Positions 37,210-47,142 of a stretch of 64,000 bases of DNA are shown one piece after another. A program made the translations under genes and the position numbers. The stretch lies in assembly GCF_011762095.1 (NCBI RefSeq), contig NZ_JAASQO010000001.1, positions 248,001-312,000 on the forward strand. The letters run 5' to 3'. The stretch's first letter is position 1. Every line of letters starts with the position of its first letter. The notes under the pieces are model-generated. The model saw only the letters and a list, made by a program, of their open reading frames with translations. It made no database searches and was not told the DNA's origin. The stretch is from Parvibaculum indicum (GTDB lineage: Bacteria > Pseudomonadota > Alphaproteobacteria > Parvibaculales > Parvibaculaceae).

Positions 37210-38076
37210 TTAGCGCTTCTTGCCGTGATAGCGGATCAGGCCTTCCTGCGCGACCGAGGCCACCAGCCGGCCATCCCGCGTGAAGATGCTGCCCCGGTTG
37301 AAGCCCCGGCTGCCGGAGGCACTGGGGCTGTCCTGCGCATAGAGGAGCCAGTCGCTGGTGCGGACCGGCGCATGGAACCACATGGCGTGATCGAGACTTG
37401 CCGACTGGAGCTTGCCCTGCATCCAGCTCACCCCGTGCGGGCGAATGCAGGTGTCGAGCAGCGTCATGTCGGACGCATAGGCGAGAACGCACTGATTGAT
37501 GGATTCGGTCGTGCCCACATCCTTCACCGCCCGGAACCAGACATGCTGAGCGGGCTCCATGGGCTCGGGATCGAAATAATTCTGCGGGTCGACGGGCCGG
37601 ATCTCGATGGGACGGGGCCGGGAGAAATGCGCGGCGATTTCCGGCGTGAGCTTGTCTTTCACCGCCTCGCGCAGCTCCGATTCCGTCTTGAGGTCTTCGG
37701 GCATCGGCACGTCGGGCATGTCGGCCTGATGCTCGAAGCCTTCTTCCTGAATCTGGAAGGAAGCGGCGAGATTGAAGATCTGCTTGCCGTGCTGGATCGC
37801 AACGACGCGCCGCGTGGTGAAGCTCTTGCCGTCCCGCGCGCGGTCCACCTCGTAAAGGATCGGCACTTTCGGGTCGCCCGGACGAATGAAATAGGCGTGA
37901 AGCGAGTGGCAGATGCGGTCTTCCACCGTGCGATAGGCCGCGACCAGCGCCTGACCGATCACCTGGCCGCCGAATACGCGCTGCCAGCTCACATCGGGGC
38001 TGTGACCCCGGAAAAGGTTCTGCTCGATCGGTTCGAGGTCGAGTATCTGAATCAGGTCTTCTACGGCGTCCGGCAT
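37210..38076 (-). CDS. tesB: Acyl-CoA thioesterase II
   Basis: Double-hotdog thioesterase hydrolysing medium/long acyl-CoA. The 288-aa protein shows LFRGHSPDVSWQRVFGGQVIGQALVAA and SLHAYFIRPGDPKVPI in the first hotdog, then SLDHAMWFHAPVRTSDWLLYAQDSPSASGSRGFNRGSIF (catalytic Asp-Gln-Thr region) in the second. The start at 38076 aligns with E. coli TesB; an ATG four codons upstream lacks a ribosome-binding site. Confidence 0.92.
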   Translation of the reverse strand: MPDAVEDLIQILDLEPIEQNLFRGHSPDVSWQRVFGGQVIGQALVAAYRTVEDRICHSLHAYFIRPGDPKVPILYEVDRARDGKSFTTRRVVAIQHGKQIFNLAASFQIQEEGFEHQADMPDVPMPEDLKTESELREAVKDKLTPEIAAHFSRPRPIEIRPVDPQNYFDPEPMEPAQHVWFRAVKDVGTTESINQCVLAYASDMTLLDTCIRPHGVSWMQGKLQSASLDHAMWFHAPVRTSDWLLYAQDSPSASGSRGFNRGSIFTRDGRLVASVAQEGLIRYHGKKR

Positions 38077-38177
38077 GGTCCCATCCATCGCGAAAAAGCT
38101 AGCGGAATGGGCCGGAACATAGGCTCAAACGCGCCTGCCCGCTACCCTCGGGCCGAGGCGCCTGCCGCGACGGGCTC

Positions 38178-38447
38178 TTACTGACTGGCGAGCCACTCGC
38201 GCGCCTGGCGTTGCGCTTCGGCGACCTCGCCCTGCGACATCTCGCGGGCCAGTTCCGCCCGGTAGTCGCGCGCCGGTATGTTGCCGCGCATGGCCGCCAG
38301 ATTGAACCATTTGTGAGCCGTGACGAGATCGACGTCCACGCCGCGTCCCGTCGAATACATCAGGCCGAGATTGAAAAGAGCGTCACCCGAACCGCCCGGC
38401 GCCCCAAGTTCACTCTTGTCGGCAACGTCGAATTGCATACGAGCCAT
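38178..38447 (-). CDS. Small Sel1-repeat protein
   Basis: An 89-aa protein with one clear Sel1-like repeat: DALFNLGLMYSTGRGVDVDLVTAHKWFNLAAMRGN. This is a TPR-related helical pair used for protein contacts. The N-terminus MARMQFDVAD has no signal peptide. The C-terminal helix is Glu/Arg/Gln-rich. Compact homologues occur in many alphaproteobacteria; function unknown. Confidence 0.75.
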   Translation of the reverse strand: MARMQFDVADKSELGAPGGSGDALFNLGLMYSTGRGVDVDLVTAHKWFNLAAMRGNIPARDYRAELAREMSQGEVAEAQRQAREWLASQ

Positions 38448-38630
38448 GGTTTCAAAACCCCCATAAACAGGCCGGACGCGTCTTGTGCGTGCCCGCCGGC
38501 TGGCTGTTCATGATCGCAAGGCCACCCCTTGCGTCATTGAGGATGCTTTCATGACCGTTTTGAAAGAATGGTTAACGCCGCGCCCGGGAGTGACGCAGCT
38601 TTACAACAATTCGACCTGAATTGACCGAAA

Positions 38631-39266
38631 TCAGACGGAAGGTATTTCCATACCGCGCTGCACGGCGGGACGCGCCCCGACTGTCTTCAGCCACCGCTCG
38701 ACATTGGCGCCCTCGCCCACAATATCGGGCTTCGCCTGACGGATAAGATCGAAACCGACCGCCACCCAGGGATAGGTCGCCATATCTGCGATGGAATAAT
38801 CCCCGCCCAGATAGTCCGCCTGCCCCAGACGCCCGTCCATCACCTTGAGGAGGCGTGCGCTCTCGCTCACATAGCGGTCGATGGCATAGGGGATCTGCTC
38901 CGGCGCGGTGTTCAGGAAATGATTGGCCTGCCCCATCATCGGGCCGACCCCGCCCATCTGCCACATCAGCCATTCCAGCGCCTTGGCGCGCTGACCGCCC
39001 TTCGCGGCAAGAAACTTGCCCGTCTTCTCGGCGAGATAGATGAGGATCGCCCCGGACTCCATCAGCGTCAGCGGCGCACCGCCGTCGCCGTCCCGGTCCA
39101 CGATGGCCGGTATACGGTTATTGGGCGCAATCCGCAGAAAGTCGGGGTCGAACTGCTCGTTATTGCCGATATCGACGGCATGCACTTCGTAAGGCAGGCC
39201 GGTCTCCTCCAGCATGATGGAGACTTTGCGCCCATTGGGCGTGGTCCAGGTGTAGAGATCGATCAT
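38631..39266 (-). CDS. Glutathione S-transferase, YfcG/Ure2p-like (copy 1)
   Basis: A 211-aa GST. The N-terminal thioredoxin-fold MIDLYTWTTPNGRKVSIMLEE carries the TPNG motif of YfcG-type (Nu-class) enzymes, which mainly reduce disulfides. The glutathione-binding ESGAIL and the C-terminal helical bundle with N-capping GDYSIADMATYPWV are present. It is paralogous to the GST at 40179-40973; the two are separated by acylphosphatase and a secreted protein. Confidence 0.88.
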   Translation of the reverse strand: MIDLYTWTTPNGRKVSIMLEETGLPYEVHAVDIGNNEQFDPDFLRIAPNNRIPAIVDRDGDGGAPLTLMESGAILIYLAEKTGKFLAAKGGQRAKALEWLMWQMGGVGPMMGQANHFLNTAPEQIPYAIDRYVSESARLLKVMDGRLGQADYLGGDYSIADMATYPWVAVGFDLIRQAKPDIVGEGANVERWLKTVGARPAVQRGMEIPSV

Positions 39267-39386
39267 GAGGGCCTCCCGGCGGCATGAATGGCGTAACCAG
39301 AGCGATATGGGCAGCGTGACGGCGCATTGCCAGCAATACATGCCGCATCGCCGGGATTGCCGCTCGCAATCCGGGATGAAACTCGT

Positions 39387-39662
39387 CTAGCGCACCTCGA
39401 AACGGCCGGAAACCGGCTCGACGGCCTCGACCTCCTCCACGGCGCGGACCGTGGACATGCGCGGCCCTTCGCGACATGCGACGATCATCTCGGCGACGCT
39501 CTCCGCGGGCCCCGAGAAAACCGCTTCGACATCGCCGTCGGGCAGATTGCGCACCCAGCCGGACAGGCCGAGAGCGGACGCCCGACGCACCGTCCAGGCG
39601 CGGTATCCCACGCCCTGAACCTCGCCGCTGATCCGCACGCGCACGGACCGCTTGTCGACCAT
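39387..39662 (-). CDS. acyP: Acylphosphatase
   Basis: Small enzyme (91 aa) hydrolysing carboxyl-phosphate bonds. The signature VRISGEVQGVGYRAW gives catalytic Arg21; GWVRNLPDGDVEAVFSG gives Asn39. The full alpha/beta sandwich length is present. The start ATG at 39662 gives the expected short N-terminus. Confidence 0.9.
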   Translation of the reverse strand: MVDKRSVRVRISGEVQGVGYRAWTVRRASALGLSGWVRNLPDGDVEAVFSGPAESVAEMIVACREGPRMSTVRAVEEVEAVEPVSGRFEVR

Positions 39663-39709
39663 CTGCGCCTTCCTTCCGCCGCCGCGCGGGACGATCCCGG
39701 CGCCGGCAA

Positions 39710-40072
39710 TCAGTATTGTGCCGTCACCTCCACATGGTGGTGACGATGCGTCGGACAGACATTCGGTTCGATCCGGTAGCGTCCGGCAGGCAGCTTTGTC
39801 CCCACCGCACTTTCCGGCGTGATGAAGGCGGCCACCTGCTCGCTGCCGTGATAAAGGCTGAAACCATAGGTGCCGTCGATGACGCGCGTGATTTCGCCGC
39901 TCTCCGGCAGAACGAGATCGCGTCCCCATTCGCGCTCCGTTCCATAGTCGTCATGCTTGACCACCGAGCCCGTACCGGTGACGGACGCGGCGAACGCTGC
40001 CTGAGGCACCGCGACCAGAACCGCCGCCAGGGCGAATGCGAGCCTTTTGCCTGCGCGTTTGCTTCTCAACAT
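39710..40072 (-). CDS. Hypothetical secreted protein
   Basis: A 120-aa protein with a signal peptide (basic MLRSKRAGKR, hydrophobic core, cleavage after AAFA near residue 29). The mature part is beta-rich and ends with a His cluster (CPTHRHHHVEV) that could bind metal. One mature Cys. The start at 40072 is preceded by GGGGAGC. No family was recognised. Confidence 0.6.
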   Translation of the reverse strand: MLRSKRAGKRLAFALAAVLVAVPQAAFAASVTGTGSVVKHDDYGTEREWGRDLVLPESGEITRVIDGTYGFSLYHGSEQVAAFITPESAVGTKLPAGRYRIEPNVCPTHRHHHVEVTAQY

Positions 40073-40178
40073 CTTGCTCCCCTCGTCCAAAAAGAACAGC
40101 GCACCCGCGAAATTCGCGGATGCGCTGCAAGCCTAGCACACCGTCGCGGGACATGAAGTCCCGCCCATGTGCCGCATC

Positions 40179-40973
40179 TTAGTTTGCGCGTTGCCCGAAA
40201 AGGATCTTGCGAGCCTTCTCGGCGTCTTTGGTCTTGTCTCCCAGGGTGCCCTGACGCAAATCGCGCCCCAGAGCGAACCCCCGTTGAACGGTCGGACGGG
40301 CACTCACCCGTTCGAACCATTTTTTGAGATGTGGAAAATTCTCAAGCTTCTGGCCCTGGTTTTTGTAGGGTACGACCCAGCCCCAGCAAGCCATGTCTGC
40401 GATGGAATAACGGCCCGCAAGGTAATCGCGGTCCCTCAGGCGCTTGTTCATCACGCCATAGAGCCGGTTCACCTCATTCGTGTACCGCTTGATCGCATAC
40501 GGAATTTTCTCCTGAGCGTATTGCCGGAAATGATGCGCCTGGCCGGCCATTGGCCCCAGACCCCCCATTTGCCAGAACAGCCATTGATCGACCTCAACCC
40601 TCTGCCGCTCGTTTGACGGGTAGAACTTCCCCGTCTTGCGGCCGAGATATTGCAGGATTGCACCGGATTCGAAGATCGAGATGGATTGCCCCCCGGGGCC
40701 ATCCGGATCGACGATGGCGGGCATCCTGTTGTTCGGCGCGATCCGGAGAAAGGATCGCTTGAACTGGTCGCCAATGCCGATATTCACCGGCTTCATCACA
40801 TAGGGAAGCCTGCACTCCTCCAGCATGATCGAAACCTTCCAGCCATTGGGTGTGGGCCAGTAATGGAGTTCGATCGGCTTGTCGGAGGAGCGCACGGCCC
40901 CGGTCGAAGCGGATCGCTTCGCCGGAGCCGCTTTTCGAGTAGTCCCCTCGGATGTTTTCCGGCGCGCAGCCAT
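40179..40973 (-). CDS. Glutathione S-transferase, YfcG-like, with basic N-terminal tail (copy 2)
   Basis: A 264-aa protein. Residues from about 33 match the YfcG-type GST (LHYWPTPNGWKVSIMLEE, APNNRMPAIVDPDG, FESGAIL, GRYSIADMACWGWV). The first ~30 residues form a Lys/Arg/Ala/Thr-rich tail (for example TTRKAAPAKRSAST) that the other GST lacks and that resembles the histone-like protein directly upstream. The start overlaps the histone-like stop by one base (TAATG), so the two are co-translated. Confidence 0.85.
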   Translation of the reverse strand: MAARRKTSEGTTRKAAPAKRSASTGAVRSSDKPIELHYWPTPNGWKVSIMLEECRLPYVMKPVNIGIGDQFKRSFLRIAPNNRMPAIVDPDGPGGQSISIFESGAILQYLGRKTGKFYPSNERQRVEVDQWLFWQMGGLGPMAGQAHHFRQYAQEKIPYAIKRYTNEVNRLYGVMNKRLRDRDYLAGRYSIADMACWGWVVPYKNQGQKLENFPHLKKWFERVSARPTVQRGFALGRDLRQGTLGDKTKDAEKARKILFGQRAN

Positions 40974-41755
40974 TACTTCTTGGCTGCCGTCCTGCGACGG
41001 GTCGCGGGCTTGCGGGCCGCAGTCGTCCGGCGCGTCGTCGTACGGCGAGCCGGCGCCTTGCGAACCGTCGAACGACGGGTAGCAGACGTCTTGCGAGCCG
41101 TGGTCTTGCGCGCAGGCGCCTTCCGGACTGCCGTCTTCTTGGCGGCGGGCTTGCGAGCCGTCGTCTTCTTCGCCGCAGGCTTACGGGCCGTGGTCTTACG
41201 GGCCGCGGGCTTGCGAGCCGCCGTCGTCTTACGAGCTGTCGTCTTACGGGCAGTCGTCTTCTTCGCGGCGGGTTTGCGAGCCGTGGTCTTACGAGCCGCA
41301 GGCTTGCGGGCCGCCGTCGTCTTGCGAGCTGTCGTCGTCTTGCGCGCAGTCGTCTTGCGGGCGGCGGGTTTACGGGCTGTCGTCTTCTTGGCAGCCGTGG
41401 TCTTCCGCGCCGCAGGTTTACGGGCGGTGGTCTTCTTCGCCGCAGGCTTGCGAGCCGTTGTCGTCTTCTTGGCCGCTGGCTTGCGGGCGGTCGTCTTCTT
41501 CGCAGCCGTCGTCTTCTTGGCTGCGGGCTTGCGAGCGGTCGTCTTCTTGGCCGCAGGCTTCTTCGCAGCCGTGGTCTTCTTGGCTGCAGGCTTCTTCGCA
41601 GTGGTTTTCTTCGCCGCCGGTTTCTTCGCGGTTGTCTTTTTCGCCGCGGGTTTACGAGCGGTAGTCTTCTTGGCGGCCGTCGTCTTGCGAGCGGTCGTCT
41701 TACGGGCGGTCGCCGTTTTCGGCTTCGCCTTTCTCGTCGTGGTAGCCATGTTCAT
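40973..41755 (-). CDS. Histone H1-like Lys/Ala/Thr-rich repeat protein
   Basis: A 260-aa low-complexity, highly basic protein. It is built of degenerate repeats of the type AKKTTARKPAAKKTTA throughout, with a slightly more complex C-terminus rich in RRTTTRRTTAARK. There is no signal or globular domain. Composition is that of bacterial H1-like (HC1/AlgP type) DNA-compacting proteins (known class); DNA binding is inferred. Repeat number is prone to expansion or contraction. AGGAG lies 4 nt before the ATG at 41755; a second ATG lies two codons on. Confidence 0.75.
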   Translation of the reverse strand: MNMATTTRKAKPKTATARKTTARKTTAAKKTTARKPAAKKTTAKKPAAKKTTAKKPAAKKTTAAKKPAAKKTTARKPAAKKTTAAKKTTARKPAAKKTTTARKPAAKKTTARKPAARKTTAAKKTTARKPAARKTTARKTTTARKTTAARKPAARKTTARKPAAKKTTARKTTARKTTAARKPAARKTTARKPAAKKTTARKPAAKKTAVRKAPARKTTARKTSATRRSTVRKAPARRTTTRRTTAARKPATRRRTAAKK

Positions 41756-41970
41756 TCAGCTCCTGATGTGCCATTTGTGTTGGCGACAATCCAAAGACTT
41801 GCAACGCACACAAACTCACGTGCCCCCGTACCCATCAAGGCGCACATTGTTACTATGGGCGTCACAAATGCGCTCGGCAACAAATTGCAACAGTTTTACG
41901 CAAGCGCAGTCGCGCCACTTTCATGTGAAAGTGGTTTACAAACAGTTCATCGGGAACATGGATTCGTTCG

Positions 41971-43461
41971 TCAGTCCTCTGAAGGTATGTCTATTTTCTT
42001 CGCGAGGATTTCATTGACGAGTTGCGGATTAGCCTTGCCAGACGTGGCTTTCATGACCTGACCGACAAACCAGCCCGCAAGTTTCGGTTTGGTTTTTACC
42101 TGTTCGACCTTATCCGGATTGGCCGCGATCACCTCATCGATGGCCGCTTCGATAGCGCCTGTATCCGTAACCTGACGAAGACCTTCTTTTTCGACGATTT
42201 CGATGGCATTTCGGCCCGTTTTGTACATCGAATCAAAAACGTCCTTCGCGATTCGACCTGAAATCGTGTTGTCGGAAATGAGGTCCAGCAGCTCTCCGAG
42301 CTGTTTCGCAGACACCGGAGACGCTTCCAGAGAGTGCCCTTCGCGGTTCAACGCAGCGAACAAATCGCCGTTCACCCAGTTCACCGCGAGCTTCGGATCG
42401 CGTCCTTTCGCAACCTCTTCAAAGAAGTCCGCACGCGCCCCGTCGCTGACCAGAACGGTCGCGTCGTATGCCGACAATCCGTAGTCGGCCATCAGGCGCT
42501 CTTTCTTTTCATCCGGCAGTTCCGGCAGCGATGCTGCAATGCGGTCGACATCTTCCTGCTGCAATTCCAGCGGCAGAAGATCCGGATCGGGGAAGTAGCG
42601 ATAGTCATGCGCCTCTTCCTTGGAGCGCATGGAGCGCGTCTCGCCCGTTTTCGGGTCGAAAAGACGCGTTTCCTGATCGATCTTGCCGCCCTCTTCGAGA
42701 ATTTCGATCTGACGACGCGCTTCGTGTTCGATCGCCTGACCGATGAAACGGATAGAATTCACATTCTTGATCTCGCAGCGCGTCCCAAGTTCACCGCCGG
42801 GTTTGCGCACCGACACATTGACGTCCGCGCGCAGGCTTCCCTGCTCCATATTGCCGTCGCACGTGCCCAGATAGCGCAGAATCGTGCGCAATTTGCGCAC
42901 ATAGGCCTGCGCTTCCTCGGCCGAACGCATATCCGGGCGCGACACGATTTCCATGAGCGCGACGCCGGAGCGGTTGAGGTCGACATGGCTCATGCTGGGA
43001 TGCATGTCATGCACGCTCTTGCCCGCATCCTGCTCCAGATGCAGACGCTCGATGCCGATTTTCTCCGTGCGTTCTTCCGGCAGGTCGATCTCGATTTCGC
43101 CCTCGCCCACAATCGGGTGTTTGAACTGCGAAATCTGATAGCCCTGCGGCAGATCCGGATAGAAATAGTTCTTCCGGTCGAAAACGGACCGCAGATTGAT
43201 CTTCGCCTTGAGGCCGAGACCCGTTTTCACCGCCTGTTCGACGCAAACGCGGTTGATGACGGGCAACATGCCCGGCAAGGCCGCGTCCACCAGACTGACA
43301 TGGGTATTTTGCTCTGCGCCGAACTCGGTCGAAGCGCCGGAAAAGAGCTTCGCCTTCGATGTCACCTGCGCATGGACTTCGAGGCCCAGCACGATTTCCC
43401 AATCGCCCGTGGCGCCCTGAATCCAGTCTTCTTCGCGCGCGACGCGCTTGCCGATTTCCAT
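41971..43461 (-). CDS. gatB: Aspartyl/glutamyl-tRNA amidotransferase subunit B
   Basis: Kinase/tRNA-binding subunit of GatCAB, which converts Glu-tRNA(Gln) or Asp-tRNA(Asn) to the amide. The 496-aa protein shows [36 protein letters not shown] and HLEQDAGKS in the cradle, then the helical YqeY-like tail. The ATG overlaps the gatA stop (ATGA), with GGAGG 5 nt upstream. Order gatC-gatA-gatB. Confidence 0.94.
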   Translation of the reverse strand: MEIGKRVAREEDWIQGATGDWEIVLGLEVHAQVTSKAKLFSGASTEFGAEQNTHVSLVDAALPGMLPVINRVCVEQAVKTGLGLKAKINLRSVFDRKNYFYPDLPQGYQISQFKHPIVGEGEIEIDLPEERTEKIGIERLHLEQDAGKSVHDMHPSMSHVDLNRSGVALMEIVSRPDMRSAEEAQAYVRKLRTILRYLGTCDGNMEQGSLRADVNVSVRKPGGELGTRCEIKNVNSIRFIGQAIEHEARRQIEILEEGGKIDQETRLFDPKTGETRSMRSKEEAHDYRYFPDPDLLPLELQQEDVDRIAASLPELPDEKKERLMADYGLSAYDATVLVSDGARADFFEEVAKGRDPKLAVNWVNGDLFAALNREGHSLEASPVSAKQLGELLDLISDNTISGRIAKDVFDSMYKTGRNAIEIVEKEGLRQVTDTGAIEAAIDEVIAANPDKVEQVKTKPKLAGWFVGQVMKATSGKANPQLVNEILAKKIDIPSED

Positions 43462-44948
43462 CACGACCTCCACCAGGCTTCAGGCGCCGCCGTGAACTGC
43501 GCGGCCTCTTCGAGTTTGTGTGCAGTGCGGAACAAAGTTTCCTCGTCGAAACCGCGTCCGATGAGTTGAAGCCCCAGCGGCAACCCTTCTTTCGACAGGC
43601 CCGCGGGCACCGAAATGCCGGGAAGCCCCGCAAGGTTCACCGTCACGGTGAAAACATCGTTCAGATACATGGAAAGCGGATCGTCCGACTTTTCCCCGAT
43701 GCCGAACGCGGCCGACGGCGCCGTGGGCGTTAGCAGCACGTCGACTTCGGAAAACGCCTGGCGGAAATCATGCGCGATGAGCGAACGTACCTTCTGCGCC
43801 TTCAGATAATAGGCGTCGTAATAGCCCGCCGAGAGCACATAGGTGCCGATCAGCACGCGGCGGCGCACTTCGTCGCCGAAGCCTTCCGCCCGCGTGTTCT
43901 CATACATCTCGGTGATGTCCTTGCCGTCCACGCGGAGCCCGTAGCGCACGCCGTCATAGCGCGCGAGGTTGGAGGACGCTTCCGCCGGCGCCACGATGTA
44001 ATAGGCCGGCAGCGCATATTTCGTGTGAGGCAGGCTCACTTCCTTGATATTCGCGCCCGCCGCCTTCAGCCATTCGATGCCCTGGCTCCACAACGCGTCG
44101 ATCTCTTCCGGCATGCCGTCCACGCGATATTCCTTCGGAATACCGACCGTGAGGCCCTTTACGCCCTGCCCCAGCGCCGCTTCATAGTCCGGCACGGGGC
44201 GGTCGACGCTCGTCGTATCCTGCGGATCGTGCCCGGCCATCGACTTCAGCATGATCGCCGCGTCGCGCACATCGCGCGTGATCGGACCGGCCTGATCGAG
44301 CGAGGAGGCGAACGCCACGATGCCCCAGCGCGAACAACGGCCGTAAGTCGGCTTGATGCCGACCGTGCCGGTGAAAGCCGCCGGCTGGCGGATGGAACCG
44401 CCCGTATCGGTCGCCGTCGCCCCCAGGCAGAGCTTCGCCGCCACGGCGGCCGACGAGCCGCCGGACGAGCCGCCCGGCACGAGCTTCGTGTCGTCGCCAT
44501 TGCGACGCCAGGGATTGGTGACGGGGCCGTAGAAGCTCGTCTCGTTGGACGAGCCCATGGCGAACTCGTCATTGTTGAGCTTGCCGAGCATCACCGCGCC
44601 GTCGCGCCAGAGCTGCGAGGTGACGGTGGATTCATAGGCCGGCGTGTAACCGTCGAGAATGTGGCTGCAGGCGGTGCTGCGCACATCCTTTGTGCAGAAC
44701 AGGTCCTTGATGCCGAGCGGCACGCCCTCGATGGCGCCGCCCTCGCCCTTGGCGAGCTTCGCATCGGAGGCTTTCGCCATCTCGCGCGCCTGCTCCGCCG
44801 TTTCCAGCACATAGGCGTTCAGATCGCGGCCTGCTTCCATCTCGGCGATATAGGCGTCGGTCAGCTCGGCGGAGGTGATTTCCTTCGCCTTCAGCTTGTC
44901 GCGCGCTTCCGCCAGCGAAAGGCCGATCAGTTCGTCATTCTTCGCCAT
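43461..44948 (-). CDS. gatA: Glutamyl-tRNA(Gln) amidotransferase subunit A
   Basis: Glutaminase/amidase subunit of GatCAB. This 495-aa amidase-signature protein has the Ser-cisSer-Lys triad: Lys81 (GIKDLFC), a Ser of [10 protein letters not shown] (161/162) and Ser185 ([10 protein letters not shown]). It lies 5 nt after gatC and overlaps gatB by 1 nt. Confidence 0.95.
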   Translation of the reverse strand: MAKNDELIGLSLAEARDKLKAKEITSAELTDAYIAEMEAGRDLNAYVLETAEQAREMAKASDAKLAKGEGGAIEGVPLGIKDLFCTKDVRSTACSHILDGYTPAYESTVTSQLWRDGAVMLGKLNNDEFAMGSSNETSFYGPVTNPWRRNGDDTKLVPGGSSGGSSAAVAAKLCLGATATDTGGSIRQPAAFTGTVGIKPTYGRCSRWGIVAFASSLDQAGPITRDVRDAAIMLKSMAGHDPQDTTSVDRPVPDYEAALGQGVKGLTVGIPKEYRVDGMPEEIDALWSQGIEWLKAAGANIKEVSLPHTKYALPAYYIVAPAEASSNLARYDGVRYGLRVDGKDITEMYENTRAEGFGDEVRRRVLIGTYVLSAGYYDAYYLKAQKVRSLIAHDFRQAFSEVDVLLTPTAPSAAFGIGEKSDDPLSMYLNDVFTVTVNLAGLPGISVPAGLSKEGLPLGLQLIGRGFDEETLFRTAHKLEEAAQFTAAPEAWWRS

Positions 44949-44953
44949 GCGCC

Positions 44954-45241
44954 TTACTCCACCACTTTCGGGACGACAAAGAAGCCGTCTTCGGACGCAG
45001 GTGCGTTGCGCGTGACCTCGTCCTGCATATTGCCGACCGTGACGTCGTCCTCACGCATTTTCATCGTGGTTTCCACGGCGCTGGTCATCGGCTCGACGTC
45101 GGAGGTGTCGAGCTCGCCGAGCTGTTCCACCCAGTCGAGAATGCTGTTGAGTTCGCTGGCGAGATGTTCCAGCTCATCGTCCCGCACGGCAATCCGCGCA
45201 AGCCGGGCGATGTGCCGGACGGTGTTCTGATCGACCGACAT
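44954..45241 (-). CDS. gatC: Aspartyl/glutamyl-tRNA amidotransferase subunit C
   Basis: Small (95 aa) subunit that wraps GatA to GatB. The family N-terminus [18 protein letters not shown] and the middle [16 protein letters not shown] are clear. First gene of gatCAB; divergent from ruvX with about 170 nt between starts. Confidence 0.94.
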   Translation of the reverse strand: MSVDQNTVRHIARLARIAVRDDELEHLASELNSILDWVEQLGELDTSDVEPMTSAVETTMKMREDDVTVGNMQDEVTRNAPASEDGFFVVPKVVE

Positions 45242-45411
45242 AGGCCTGCCTTTGTTGGGGTTTGGAGAGCGGACGAAGAAAGGCCCTGAAAGCCCCGCAT
45301 GCGCCCAATTCTCGCTTGAATCGGCGGCAACATAACAAAGCCTTGGCCGAAGCCGCAACGCCGCCTATTGTCCCGGCCTTGTAGAGCCGGATTTTAAGGG
45401 ATTTCGCGGGT

Positions 45412-45882
45412 TTGAGCGGCAATATAACGACGCTGGAAGAGCTGAAGGCCCGTCTGGGCCGGAACGACCGCCTGATGGGGCTCGATCTCGGCACCAAAAC
45501 CATCGGCCTCGCCCTCTCCGACGTGTCGCTCTTCGTCGCCTCGCCGCTCGAAACCATCAAGCGGACGAAATTCACCGCCGATGCGGAGCGCCTCCTCGCT
45601 CTGACCACCCAATATGATGTGGCCGGGCTCGTGGTGGGCCTGCCACTCAATATGGACGGCACGGAGGGCCCTCGCTGCCAGTCCACCCGCGCCTTCGTCC
45701 GCAATCTGGAAAAGCTGACCGATCTTCCCGTCGTCTTTCAGGACGAGCGCATGTCCACCCAGGCGGTGACACGCACCCTGCTGGAAGCGGACGCCAGCCG
45801 CGCCCGGCGCGCCGAGCTGGTGGACAAGATGGCCGCCGCCCATATCCTTCAGGGAGCGCTCGACCGGCTGCGGAACCTCTAG
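45412..45882 (+). CDS. ruvX: Putative pre-16S rRNA nuclease RuvX/YqgF
   Basis: RNase H-fold protein (156 aa) thought to mature the 16S 5' end. Motifs are [17 protein letters not shown] with the metal Asp, [15 protein letters not shown] and [11 protein letters not shown]. The only start that keeps the family N-terminus is a TTG at 45412; the next ATG would remove the first ~20 residues and enter the core. Confidence 0.9.
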   Translation: MSGNITTLEELKARLGRNDRLMGLDLGTKTIGLALSDVSLFVASPLETIKRTKFTADAERLLALTTQYDVAGLVVGLPLNMDGTEGPRCQSTRAFVRNLEKLTDLPVVFQDERMSTQAVTRTLLEADASRARRAELVDKMAAAHILQGALDRLRNL

Positions 45883-45897
45883 GCGTCCGCGACCTAC

Positions 45898-45981
45898 CGT
45901 CATTGCGAGCGAAGCGAAGCAATCCAGAAGCGGCAAGCTCAGAACTGGATTGCTTCGTCGCTTACGCTCCTCGCAATGACG
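45898..45981. repeat. Dispersed palindromic repeat, copy 6
   Basis: CGTCATTGCGAGCGAAGCG and its complementary right end (GCTCCTCGCAATGACG) enclose CAATCCAGAAGCGGCAAGC and CTGGATTGCTTCGTCGC. It is closest to copy 3 in its interior. Confidence 0.88.
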
Positions 45982-45991
45982 GCCCGCAATT

Positions 45992-46116
45992 GTCGTCCCG
46001 GCACTCGTTGCCGGGACCCATTCGCCTTTCAGCCTGTTGCACCGCCAATGGATCCCGCCTGCGTGGCCGAAGCCACTGCGGCGCAGCGAAGGCCCGGGAA
46101 CAAGTCCCGGGATGAC
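45992..46116. repeat. Second type of palindromic element
   Basis: The left end GTCGTCCCGGCACTCGTTGC and the right end AACAAGTCCCGGGATGAC form imperfect outer arms, each with its own inner hairpin (CCCGGCACTCGTTGCCGGG; CCCGGGAACAAGTCCCGGG). It lies directly beside copy 6, so this gap of 335 nt between ruvX and the AEC gene is mostly repeats. Confidence 0.65.
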
Positions 46117-46217
46117 ATGAGCGTTTGTGGCTTGTCCTCCCGCCTTCTGGTAGGAGAGTTACTCTTCGCCCCGACAAGACCAAAATAAGGCGGGCGGCCA
46201 AACCGCGCCGGTTTTCC

Positions 46218-47132
46218 ATGCTCCAGATCCTCAACGCCCTCATTCCCGTCTTCCTCGTCATCGCGCTCGGCTGGACCATCAAGCGGATGGATTTTCTGGG
46301 TGAGGAAATCTGGGCGCCGCTGGACAAGCTGACCTATTACGTCTTCTTCCCCGCCCTCCTCTGCCGCACGCTCGCCGTGGCAGATCTCGGCCCCTATGAC
46401 ATCGGCCCCATGGCGTCCGCGCTTGCCGCTGGCCTTGCGAGCATGGTCGTGCTGCTGATGGTGCTGAAGCAGATATTGCCGCTGACCGGACCTCAATTCT
46501 CCTCCGTCTTTCAGGGCGCGGCACGCTGGAACGGCTTCGTGGCGCTGGCGGCCATCGCCTCCTTCTATGGTCATGAAGGCGTGGCGCTCGCTGCGGTCGG
46601 TTTCGCGGTGCTGGTGCCCGCCGTGAACGTGCTCTCCGTTCTCATCCTCACGCGCTACGCGGGCGACACGCCTGCCGGTCTCGGCACGGTGGGACGATTG
46701 CTCGTCAAGAACCCGCTCATCCTCGCCTGCGCAGCGGGGATCGCGCTCAACGTCTCTGGCATCGGGCTTCCCGGCCCGCTCGACCCGACGCTCGACATTC
46801 TCGGCAAGGCCGCCCTCACCATCGGTCTCATCGCCATCGGTGCAGGCCTGAAGCCCGCTCATGCCTTCGACACGAAATGGATCGTGCTGCTGACGAGCGG
46901 TCTGCGCCTCATCGCCATGCCACTGATGATGATGGGCTGGTGCTACGTCTTCGGCGTCACCGGCCTGCCGCGCCTCGTCGTGCTCGTCTGCGGCGCCGTG
47001 CCGGGCGCGACGTCCTCCTACATCCTCGCCCGCCAGCTCGGCGGCGACGCCACGCTGATGGCAAGCCTCATCACCGGAGGCACGATCCTCGCCGCTATCA
47101 CAATGCCGCTGATGCTCTGGCTGCTGGGATAA
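46218..47132 (+). CDS. AEC-family transporter
   Basis: Auxin-efflux-carrier type permease (304 aa) with about ten hydrophobic segments in two inverted halves. The first half has NALIPVFLVIALGWTIKR and YYVFFPALLCRTL; the second has LILACAAGIALNVSGIGLPGP and the PGATSSYILARQLGGD loop. Bacterial members often export malate or other organic acids. The cargo is unknown. ATG at 46218. Confidence 0.85.
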   Translation: MLQILNALIPVFLVIALGWTIKRMDFLGEEIWAPLDKLTYYVFFPALLCRTLAVADLGPYDIGPMASALAAGLASMVVLLMVLKQILPLTGPQFSSVFQGAARWNGFVALAAIASFYGHEGVALAAVGFAVLVPAVNVLSVLILTRYAGDTPAGLGTVGRLLVKNPLILACAAGIALNVSGIGLPGPLDPTLDILGKAALTIGLIAIGAGLKPAHAFDTKWIVLLTSGLRLIAMPLMMMGWCYVFGVTGLPRLVVLVCGAVPGATSSYILARQLGGDATLMASLITGGTILAAITMPLMLWLLG

Positions 47133-47142
47133 GAGAGCCTGC

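Noticed and set aside
40973-41755. The repetitive tract as a CRISPR array or tandem DNA repeat
   Set aside because: The repeats are short, degenerate and in frame over a full open frame, giving a Lys/Ala/Thr protein; there are no unique spacers of constant length.
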